Positions 33,701 through 45,700 of a stretch of 64,000 bases of DNA are shown here, piece after piece. Source of the DNA: Clytia hemisphaerica (taxonomy: Eukaryota > Cnidaria > Hydrozoa > Leptothecata > Clytiidae); NCBI GenBank assembly GCA_902728285.1, contig CACVBU010000732.1, positions 994,720 through 1,058,719 of the forward strand, written 5' to 3'. Both the position numbers and the translations under genes were made by a program. Below the pieces are notes generated by a model, which made no database searches, had not been told where the DNA came from, and saw only the letters and a list, made by a program, of their open reading frames with translations. Each line of letters opens with the position of its first letter. The first letter of the stretch is position 1.

Positions 33701-36700
33701 ACATTTACTTTCGTGAATTTGACGAAAAAATCTTTTTCGCGAGCATAAACTTTCGCAAACCAAGACATTAAAATCAAAATTTTTGCATAAAAAAATGGCT
33801 TAGAGGGAGAAATACTTCTTGGATTGGTTTGAAACTTTTGCGAGAAAAGGACCAAAATTTGCGAAAATTGCGAAAGTTTCTGCTCGTGAAAGTTTGTACG
33901 CCTAAAGTATACTGTGTACAGTAGACCTGTTATAACGATTGCTTTTGAATATATGATCTTGAGCACTCTGGTCTATGCTAGCTTACCAGATCCGCACTAA
34001 TGATTCTTTGGAAGGATAGTTAAAAAATAGTTTATTCCTTCTCTTCTTTTCCTTTAGACGGTGATCAATATAAAATCAGTGAAAAAGATGAAACTATTAG
34101 AAATGAAATTTCCACTGTCAGACTATCGGAAATACTACAAAGAAAAGGTAAGTTTTTACTCTACCCTGAAAGTTTGTTGTTGTACATTGAAAAGGAAATT
34201 GTTTTTAACAATGGGACATCTAACCAACCTTTATTTCATATGTTTTATTATAGCTTCCTATGTCAATGTAAAACATTATAACTTCAGGTTTTAAAATAAG
34301 AAAAAACTGAAATATGTTATCTTTTAATTTTATTTAGCCTTCACATTATCTTTCCCACTTGATTGGACATGAAGGACCTGGAAGCATTCTTTCTTATCTG
34401 AAGAAACAATGTAAGAGTCTATTGATTGATTCATTCTTTTCAAAATGAAATACTCTTGAAACTTGAAAATCTTTAAAAGCAAATAGTATTAGCTGTCAAC
34501 TCAGAAATGTGATCACCAAAATGAGATTTAAAAGTAGATCAATAAATATATCAAAATTTTTGTTTTCTCTTTTTAAGATACATCCTCTATACCTTTTACC
34601 AAAATGCTGCAATAGATTAAATAAGTAACCATTCAAAAAAATAATGCTTTTTGTTTCAGCTTGGGTACATGCATTGAGCGCTGGAGAAGAAGGTGGAGCT
34701 AAAGGATTCAGTTTCTTCGTCATTGCAGTTGAACTAAGCGAGGAAGGATTGAGTAAGGGATAATTATTCCAAATTTTGCATATGTTGAACTTAGTAGAGT
34801 TTGCTTTTTATAGCTCAAAGAAATTAAAGATTATATTTAGTGTGATTCTCAACTTCGGTTGAGTTAGAATTTAAGAATGTCTGTCTGTCACGTATCTCCC
34901 AAATTGGAACAGCCTGATATTCGGCTGAAATTTGACACACTTGTTCCTTGGGTAATTCATGATTTTCCTTTAGAACATACAAACGAAATTATTAGTCTCA
35001 TCTTTGAATATATCGAACTTCTCAAATCGCACGAACCATCCGAAAAAATATTCAACGAGTTAAAGGTACATTACTTTATTCCAACATTGAAAGCTGTCTC
35101 TTGCGTTTAGTGTGTGAGCGAATCGGTCTTTATTGCTAGTTAGAAAATGGAACGAAAATGCTATTCACACTGATATTCATTGATTTAAAATTGTAAAGTT
35201 ATCAAGGAAATGAATTTACTTTTATTATAATTGCAGCAAATAGATTTTTTATTACTTTTGATTATGTTTTAGTTATTGGAGGAGATCAGATTTAAATTCA
35301 AGGACAAGTCATCTCCACGACCATACGTTACAAATTGCAGTAAAAAGCTCAGTGTATGTCACATAATTTTAATTGGCTCTTTTATTGAACTAGCTTTAAG
35401 AGGTGTTCAACGAAAGCAATTAACATTTTAGTCCCAATTTGATTTTTTGTGAGAAAGTGAACAGTTCTTTAGTTTTAATTCACTTCATAGATTCTTTAAA
35501 AATGATGAATTTTGCCCTGATGTATCACAGTGAAGTGAATACAGTCGCTCTCATGTTGTCTTCTGACCAGCCACCAGAACCTTTGGAAAACCAACGGATC
35601 CGGCGAGACTCAAACTCACGACCATGCTTTAAAAATGTATTTATTTTTTTTATTTGGATTTAGAAATATGACCCTGAAGAAATCCTTATTGGGCCGTACA
35701 TGATGACAAACTTTCGACCAGATTTGATCAAAGACATTCTCAGTCGTCTACGGCCAGATAATTTCAGGTTTTTACTTTTGAAAATAACATTCTAAAGGAT
35801 TTAGGACGGCTTCTCATTTGACGAATCATCTGGAAGCTTGTATATATACCGGGTGATATCTCTTTGTTTACGTGTTTTATTACACTTTTGAAAAATTAAT
35901 TTTGACTCATAACTACGGAACAAGTGAGTCAAAGTTAAAGAAACAGTAGCTCGAAATTCAAAAAGTATTTATTTTCCAAATATTAAAACTCTAAGCACTT
36001 TGGAAACACTTTTTCAGCCTCAAGACGTCGAGAAACGTCCCTTACACCAGTCCATCCTTGAGGTTGAGTTCACCCGGGTCGAATGACGCCAAGCGCTTAG
36101 TTTATGCATCGGGTTTTGAGTGGTATTTCGACTATAGCATACATTAACTAAAACATACATTGCATTGGATTACTGCTCAAAATTTAAGATACAAAGCACC
36201 TTTCTTGAAAAGTTATTGGAAAGGAGTAAGTTGCTAGATGAGGTATTGCGTTTTTTTTTCATATCTTCGTATGGAAATGATAAAAGTTTTTCACTGCTAG
36301 GGAAAGCTATCGTAACCAATGTAGTTCAACAGGAATCGATAATAAATGCTTATAGAGGGTACCCCTCTAGTTTTTGGATTCTAGGAAATATCCACTGGTA
36401 TTGTTATTGTTTTTTTACTGGTATCATAACTCGTTATTTCGTTATGCAGGTATATGCTGGTCACACAAGATGGAAGGCCAAAATTAGAGTATCAAACAGT
36501 TGATCATTATGGAGCTGAATATAATGTATCACAAATTCCACAAAATTATATTGACGTAAGAAAGCTTTAAAAGAATCAAAGTCCAATTCAAAAGCATACG
36601 TGCATCTTACGCTGACGAAGCAGAATGCACCTTTTCGAACGTAGCCGCCAATTGCCACGCGGGCATTTTTTGTCCGCTTTACCACCTTAACCTCGATCCA

Positions 36701-39700
36701 ATCCTTTTTTACACCTTTTTCTATTGTCTATAGGTGTCTGGGACGGTTTAAGGGTGGTAAAACGGACTTTAAAATGCCCGCGCGACAATTGGCGACTACG
36801 GTTGAAAAGGTGAATTGGTGAAAAAAATTTCTAAGATTGCAGAATTTTTGCCGAAATTTTTTCGAGCGATCCTGAGTTTAGTACTGTGATCAAACAGGGA
36901 GAAAAAATCTGAAAAAAAATGCAATGCTAGGACCACTGATTCAATATGAATAATTATTATTCTGGATAGCTCGCAAGGTATAGCAAGGATGGGTCCATAA
37001 TGAACCTGGCATTATGTTTAGGAACCTTATATTTGGTATCTGAATGCAAATTCCGTATTTGTTACTAATAACAATCTTCCAATCACTTTATAGGAGTGGC
37101 GCAAAGTAACGATCAGTGATAAATTCCGACTTCCACACGAAAATCCTTTTATACCGGAATCTCTGGACGTCAAAGTCGCAAAATCCGAAGCTGAGGTATT
37201 GTGTTATGATATATCAATGACATCAATCAAATTGCGGTTTCTTTGCATGAGTTTTTCTTTGCTTTTGGTAGTCTGGCGAATTCAAAATCAATTCTGTCGA
37301 ATTCAAAATTTTGTCCCGGTGAATTCTTAACAAGCCTAGTATATTTACTTTGTAAATATGTACTTGAGGTGTCAGACCGAATTTTTGGACCTGTGAAATA
37401 TGATTTTCTTCGTGAATTGAACCGGCGAAATTTGCCGTTCACCAGCCTAAATAATACCTCTTTCTATGCGTTCTGAACATCAATGGACTTTTGACTCATA
37501 ATAGTTCGTTAGTATTTTTCAACGTTGATTGGGACCTTAATTGTTTAAACCCCTTCTATTTCGTAGGAGAAGAATGTCCCACAACTTATCAAGGTTTGTC
37601 ATCATTTGAATAATTTGTTCTGTTTCTCATATGATCCATGGCTACAAAACCTTTTACGAATGCTCTCATTTAAAAAATCTGACGATAAAAAATTGTCTCC
37701 CTCCCCTGTGTACCGGATTACCCCGATTTCTTCTCTCTTCTAAAAATTAAATCCATTCTTTCCTCTTGATCAAGGAGAGAAGGACATTATAGACTTCAGA
37801 CACTTCTCAAATCTATCGATCGGACCTTTTGAACATCTCCCTTATTTAACAATGTTCAGGATACAAACATGATGAGGGTGTGGTACAAAGCAGACGATAC
37901 TTTCGTCCTTCCAAAGTCTTGTATTGATATACATTTATACAGGTATTATCTTACTGTCAAAGTAGAGGGTGATAGCATACTATACCGATTTGTTAAAGTT
38001 TTCTTTGGCCTTAAGTATCATCGAGTTGGGATTTGATACCCAAAGTTCAAAAGAAATATCAAAATCAAAGTCAATTCTTCTTCGTAATTGTTATTAGCAC
38101 GCACATACGGAATGAATGCTCTATCATTGCACTACAGTCCATTAGAAATGACATAAAAGAGATACCTCGTAAATATTTTTAAACCCTCTTTTGAGGTTCT
38201 TACTCTATACAATTATTAACTTTCTTTATATTTCTCCAGTCCGATGAGTAGTTTAACACCAGCGCACGCGGCTCACCTTCGTCTTTTCATTGGTTTATTG
38301 GAAGAAGAAATGAACGAATATCTTTACGATGCTGCACTGGCTGGTATCTCTGGCACACATGCTGGCACTGATATGGGTGTCATTGTAAGTTATGAATTAT
38401 TGGTGTTTTAAAATGTTTGACAATTTTCAAAGAATAGATAGATAACACAGCCTTCTGTTTTTTTTGAAAATTTCTGAAGTCATATTAAGTGCAGTTCTTT
38501 TAAATATTTGTGGTCACAAGTTTCTATTCGAAGTGGCCGAGATTCACGAAGAGTTGACCGTTAAGCAAGAGTGAACAAAGAACCGTCGTCTCAAACAGTT
38601 TTCTGTCTAGCCAGAATGAGGTATTTCTTTGTTGAAATTCTGCAAAATTCAGCAACATTTCTATTTTATTGTTATATCAATACGATTTTCCGTCTAGACA
38701 GAATGAGATATATCCTTGTTGAAATTCTGCAAAATTCAGCAAAATTTCTATTTTATTGTTGTATCAATACGATTTTCCGTCTAGACAGATTGAGATATTT
38801 CCTTGTTGAAATTCTGCAAAATTCAGCAAAATTTCTATTTTATTGTGTATCAATACGATTTTCCGTCTAGACAGAATGAGATATTTCCTTGTTGAAATTC
38901 TGCAAAATTCAGCAAAATTTCTATTTTATTGTTGTATCAATACGATTTTCCGTCTAGACAGAATGAGATATTTCCTTGTTGAAATTCTGCAAAATTCAGC
39001 AAAATTTCTATTTTATTGTTGTATCAATACGATTTTCCGTCTAGCCAGAATGAAGTATTTCCTTGTTGAAATTCTGCAAAATTCAGCAAAATGTCTATTT
39101 TATTGTTATATCAATACGATTATCCGTCTAGCCAGAATGAAGTATTTCCTTATGAAATTCTGCAAAATTCAGCAAAATTTCTATTTTATTGTTGTATCAA
39201 TACGATTTTCCGTCTAGACAGAATGAGATATTTCCTTGTTGAAATTCTGCAAAATTCAGCAAAATTTCTATTTTATTGTTGTATCAATACGATTTTCCGT
39301 CTAGCTAGAATGAAGTATTTCCTTGTTGAAATTCTGCAAAATTCAGCAAAATTTCTATTTTATTGTTGTATCAATACGATTTTCCGTCTAGCCAGAATGA
39401 AGTATTTCCTTGTTGAAATTCTGCAAAATTCAGCAAAATGTCTATTTTATTGTTGTATCAATACGATTTTCCGTCTAGCCAGAATGAAGTATTTCCTTGT
39501 TGAAATTCTGCAAAATTCAGCAAAATTTCTATTTTATTGTTGTATCAATACGATTTTCCGTCTAGCCAGAATGAAGTATTTCCTTGTTGAAATTCTGCAA
39601 AATTCAGCAAAATTTCTATTTTATTGTTATATCAATACGATTTTCCGTCTAGACAGAATGAGACATTTCCTTGTTGATGCAAAATTCAGCAAAATTTCTA

Positions 39701-42700
39701 TTTTATTGTTGTATCAATACGATTTTCCGTCTAGCCAGAATGAAGTATTTCCTTGTTGAAATTCTGAAAAATTCAGCGAAATTTCTATTTTATTGTTACA
39801 TCAATACGATTTTCCGTCTAGCCAGAATGAAGTATTTCCTTGTTGAAATTCTGCAAAATTCAGCAAAATTTCTATTTTATTGTTGTATCAATACGATTTT
39901 CCGTCTAGCCAGAATGAAGTATTTCCTTGTTGAAATTCTGCAAAATTCAGCAAAATTTCTATTTTATTGTTGTATCAATACGATTTTCCGTCTAGCCAGA
40001 ATGAAGTATTTCCTTGTTGAAATTCTGCAAAATTCAGCAAAATTTCTATTTTATTGTTATATCAATACGATTTTCCGTCTAGACAGAATGAGATATTTCC
40101 TTGTTGAAATTCTGCAAAATTCAGCAAAATTTCTATTTTATTATTGTTATATCAATACGATTTCCCGTCTGAGACTAAAACTTTGCATTAACAACTAAAC
40201 TAACTAAACTAAAGTCCATTTCCTTGATTTATTCATTCATTCCAGTTCATGTTGAGCGGGTATAATGACAAGCAACCGTTATATTTGGAATACATTCTCA
40301 ATAAACTCATTACATTACCATTAAAGCAAGATAAATTCGATCTGCAAATGGAAATCGTAAGTATTTGTTTTATCCACAATCGGCGCCAAAATATTTGGAA
40401 AAATCCAATGAAGCAAAGTGGAAGTATTGAAACCTTTACATTCTGAAAAACATTAAAATACTCAAAATTGCCAATATATTTCGACGCTGATTGTAGATTG
40501 TAAATAAAAAACAAGCGTTTGAGAAAATTTAAGGCTAAATATTAAAAAGATAACAACATGTGAGTTTGAACCAGAATCTACCGTCGGTTACTTATTACAA
40601 TAGTTTTTTTGGTGGTAAGTGTATCAAATATCTCTATCAAAAGATCTTAGTCTGTGCACTTTATTTTTAGCGTTTGTATAGCATTTTTATAATTTTGAAT
40701 CTCTGCAGCGAAGCTTTGTCATCTCTACTACTCATATCCCGTCAAGGTTCTATTTTCGTTATTCTTACTAATTCTAACCCGCATTTCAAAAAAAAATCAC
40801 TTGTACTTTCAGATCGAAGAATCACTAAAGAACTTTGAATCTTTACAACCTTACCAACAGATGTCATCCTTAGCGAATCACGTACTGGAAGAAAGGTACT
40901 GGACGACTGAGGAAATTCTGCAGTCTTTAAAAGGTATGTATTGATCGATGTATTTTTCAAATTTTTATTAACATTTGATTCAAAGGTTCCGGCTGTCTGC
41001 ATTGATTTACTTTCGAAAATTGCCTCAGAGCCTGACTCACCGAAAAGCCACATAATTGATTTACAAAGATTTATCAAAAGGCTTTGTTGATCAATTTTTG
41101 TTTTTTCTGTTACTAACTTCTTATATTACCTCGCAAATCGTCCACTTCAACTACAGTTGACTTTCTCTAATTCGATCTTCAAGGGTCCAAAAATTTTCTT
41201 CGCATTAGAGAGAGATTCGATTTACAGAGAGTAATTTAATCCACTATCCGGCTGAGTAGATCTTTAACCAGCAATCCCATTCGCAAGATTTCGTCTATTT
41301 ATTTACGTACTTCTAATTATATATTCGTTATTATGACCTTTCTGTAGATGTGAATTTGACCACTCTCAAAGAGTTTGTGCCCGCTTTCCTTCGTAACATT
41401 TACATTGAATGTTTGTTCACTGGCAATCTACTGGAGCACGAAGCCATTCAAATTTCGGAGAGTATTGAGCAAGTATTGATCTCAAAGAATCATGCATGTC
41501 CAATGCTTCCAATTCAACACATGATGTCAAGGGAGTACGAACTCCCTGAAGGTAAGGATGCTCCTTAGAATCAGGTAACAAAATTCAAAACTTCACTTTT
41601 GTCTCAGTATGAACAATCATCGACTATATAGAAAATGACCTAACTTGTTCAAAAGAAATTCATAAATTCGAAAGTCGTATAGCGTCGTTAAAAGTTTTTG
41701 AATTATAATAGACTTGAGTACATAATAAATTAATTATTAGATCCAGGTATAAAGATCTATATGTACCATAACAGTCAACACGACCCCATATACCTTACAA
41801 TCATCGATAGCCCTTTGGCACATCAGTCTTAGTTCAGCAAGCTAGCCAGGGCTTAATAATTAGAAAAATTCTTTAAGATTATGAAAATACCCGGGTTCAG
41901 ATGTTTCCCGACGTCTTGAGGCCGAACAAATGTCCCAAAGTGCTTGGAGTTTTGATATTTAGAAAGTAGATATCCTAACTTAAAATTTGAGCTATCACTT
42001 TTTAAATTTGACCAACTTGTTCTCTGCTTATGAGCTTTTAAAGTCAAAATTCACTTTACGGAAAGTGTAAAAAACACCTAAAAAAGGGATATCAAATTTG
42101 GTATTTTTTGACGTTTTTGATATACAGTTTTTGAAAAAATCTATGAAAGCGCCAATTTTTATAAAAACTAGTCTTGTTTTAAACAAAAATTACTTTCAAA
42201 GGTGTTTTTATTGATTATTAATGTCATAAAACTCTTTAAATAACTCAATTTGTAAGTGATTTTTTAATTGATTGCATGAATTTAATACCTCTTTTTTACG
42301 TGTTTTTTTGGCCTTGGCATTTGTTTGGCCTCAAGACGTCGGGAAACATCTGAACTTTTTCGTGGGTCACCCTGTAATTTTTTATAATTATAATTTATTT
42401 TATTAGTTTATAGCATAGTTCCCTCAAAGATGCCTTTACGAAATTTTAGTTTTATTTCACATTTAGGTAATGCTTTAAAAAAAAGCTGCTTATCAAATAG
42501 TTTTTGGTATATCATGTCTAAACTGGTATCATTTGTATGACATGTATGACGCACTGATGATTTTTTAATTGTTTTTACCATTTTTAGGTTGCTGTTATTT
42601 AATTGAAAACCGGAATGAAATCCATGAAATGTCTTGCATACTGGTGTACTTCCAAGTAAGATAATTGAATGACTTCATTTCTCTTTTTTTGTTAATTTGA

Positions 42701-45700
42701 ATGACTTAGTTTCTGAACTTTAATTTTCATTTTCAGTCCATCATAAAGGCAGTATACGCCCTTTTATTATTCGATATTCTCCCTTTTTCGATATTATTTA
42801 AGTCACTATCCAAAAGAAACTCGCTTAACCCTTTGAGTGCCAGGGTCCTTTTTTCTAAGTTTTTTTTTAAAAATTGCTAGTTCAAACTTTAAGGGCTTAT
42901 ATCTTCTGATCTAGAATGAATTAGAAGCTCGTATATAGCTCGTTGGATAGCTTAGAGTCTCGTCTTTCTTTTGGGCGCCTTCGGCGCCGCCCGATTTAGG
43001 AAGGGCGTGGTGGGCGGCGGCCAAGGGGGGGGTAGGTTAGGGAATTAAAGCAGTCAGGCCCGCTGCGCGGACCTGACTGAACTGATGGAAAGGTGCCCAG
43101 TGGTAAAACTTCAAATCGACTCACTAGAAGACAGAATAAAGTAAAACAGGGCCAAATTTGGAGGTTCTTGGATCACTCGTTGACCAAAAATAGTCAAAAA
43201 ACGGTCAGAATCTCAAAAAAGTGAATTTTTGTCAATTTTTTGCATTTTTTTGACTTTTTCGCTTAAAATCTCGCTGGAAAGACTCACTTTTGAAATTTTT
43301 TTTGCTTGACCATAAAGGACAATCTAATTCCTACGAGTTCGACCAAAAATAACGATTTCTAAATCAAACTGGGCATTACAGGAGGGCTTCGCCCTCCTAT
43401 ATAGCCCATGTCGTATATATACGACATCGGCACTTAAAGGGTTAAACGACGCTCTATTATTTGATACACTCCCTTATTTGATGAAAATCCAATTCCCCTT
43501 AAAAATCAAATTAGAGAGCGTCAGCTGTACTTACATTTCAACGATAAAAGAATCGTTTCACTGAATACAGAATAAGCCGGAAGATTTTATCTTTGAGATT
43601 ACGCCTTTAAATTGACCTATGATTATAATGTAGCCTTTTATTGTTACTTCAATTTTCTAGGTCGGTTTAATGGAAACACGGACGAACGTTTTGTGTGAAC
43701 TTTTCTCGACAATGATCAAGGAGCCTTTCTTCGATACGTTGAGAACGAAAGAACAACTCGGTATGATGATTGTCGCTGTTTTTTTTTGGCATCCTGTATA
43801 TTTCTATACTACTCAATCATAACTGATTCCTGCACCCCTTCTGAATCACATTTTCATGCCCTTCCCCTACAAGATCATTGCAATAGTTTTAACATTATCA
43901 ACGGCTATTTCTATATTTTACATAAACCTTTTTGTTATTTTTAGGTTATTTGACCTTTAGTGGTTTGGGAAGATCTTCATCGGTTCAGGTATGCAGTGTT
44001 TGAAAAAAAGTTTCTATTTTATCACGTTCTAATCTTTACAAACCTTTTTTATCAGGGGATGTTTTCTTTTGTTCTTAAATAATCCTTTCACTATGTTCCA
44101 TTATGTATTTTACATTGAAGGGTTTGAGGTACCTGATACAAACAGATAAATCACCAGCCATGGTGGAAGAAAGAATCAACGACTTCTTGAAATCATACGA
44201 GGTTTGTCGCTTAGTTTTTATAAGTTTGTAGCCTGGGATATAATGATAATAATAAGTTTTTTGTTATCGTTGATGAGGATGGCTTTAATAGCTACTATTC
44301 TTTGTAACGCAACTGATCCATCTACATGCGGCACAATCACTGTCTTAAACTGATCGTATGATGGTGGCCTTAAGTGATCCGTAGTGCATCTACAATCAGT
44401 GCCATAACATATTGGCATTTTTGGATAATTTACCATTTTTCGAAAATTGAAGTTCGAGCGATAATGTCAATTTCAGGCCCTCAACTTGATTTCATGGATT
44501 ATTTCGATCTGGGAGGGATTTATTGGTTTCTAGGCTATATTTCAAACCCTACTGGACCATTTTTGAACTCCTCCTCCTTAAGTCTAGCGTTAAAACTCAG
44601 AGTTAAAACTCTACCCTTCGAACCTACTTTAGAGCACTTACAAATAGATTGTGGTTTCAAAACTTCCCGGTGGATTTCCCTTTTGTGCCAAGTATGTTGT
44701 CACCGATCTAGTTACAAAGCGCGAGGTGGTGGGTTCAATCCCCGGCCGGTTCATACTGAAGACTTCATACTTAGTATAAAATTGGTACTTGATGCCTCTC
44801 TGTTTTATGTTCAGCAATTAAGAGAAGGGTAGTCAAGGTTTGTGGCGTAATCCAGGGAGAAAGAGTGGCGCTCTCTCATACCTTCGGTATATCAAAAGAG
44901 GAACCTCCGTGTCCCCTCCGACTGCGATTGCAAACTAGTAAGTGGATATTGATGGTTAATGGCAAAAAATTAATCGTTTCAGGAAACATTGAAAGAGATG
45001 AATCAAAAGACATTTGATGATTACGTCGACTCGCTTGCCGTTCGAAAGCTTGACAAACCCAAGTTATTGAAACAAGAATCACAACGATATTGGGCTGAAA
45101 TCCTTTCCAAACAATATCATTTCAGACGAGGTAAGTAGCGAGGTTAAGTATCGATAGATAAGTCACGGCGAAAAACAAATTTCCTGTAGACTTCGTTCGC
45201 GCCATGGTACTACGAACAAAGTTGAATTCTTTTAAGGGTAAATCTACCTTGCTTTCATCCGTCGTCGTGATTTATCTTTCGAAATTTAAACTCAATAATA
45301 CGATTTTCCCAAGACAAAACCTATTAATGACTTTTTTGTCTGTCAATCATAGGCCTAGTCAATTTCTGACTATATTTTATTCCCATTATAAAGTACCTTA
45401 GTTTCCTCTTTTTTTGATTTTAACCATCAAAGTTTCCCAAATGTCTTACAAAATAGTTTTTAATGTTATGTGTTATGATCTTTAGAATAGTTATTTGATT
45501 ATGATTTTCGCTTTCAGGTCAATTTGAAGTTGAAGAATTAAAGAAATTGACTTTGAAAGATGTTACTGAATTTTATAAAGTATGTTGTTTATTATTGCAA
45601 CATTAAAGTTTTAATCAATTTTACACGTAGCTCGCTGTTTGTTTCATATGTAAAACGTTTGGTTTTATTCATAAGAATCCTAAAAATTTTCAAGCTTTCG

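Noticed and set aside
34877..35110. 77-codon frame covering IDE exon 12
   Set aside because: Only 34974-35065 is coding, shown by splice sites and alignment. The upstream part is intron read-through.
38571..40198. Long + strand open frames (99-222 codons) of a 29-residue repeat
   Set aside because: They lie entirely between IDE exons 19 and 20, and including them would break the perfectly phased 981-codon reading. They are a tandem-array artefact.
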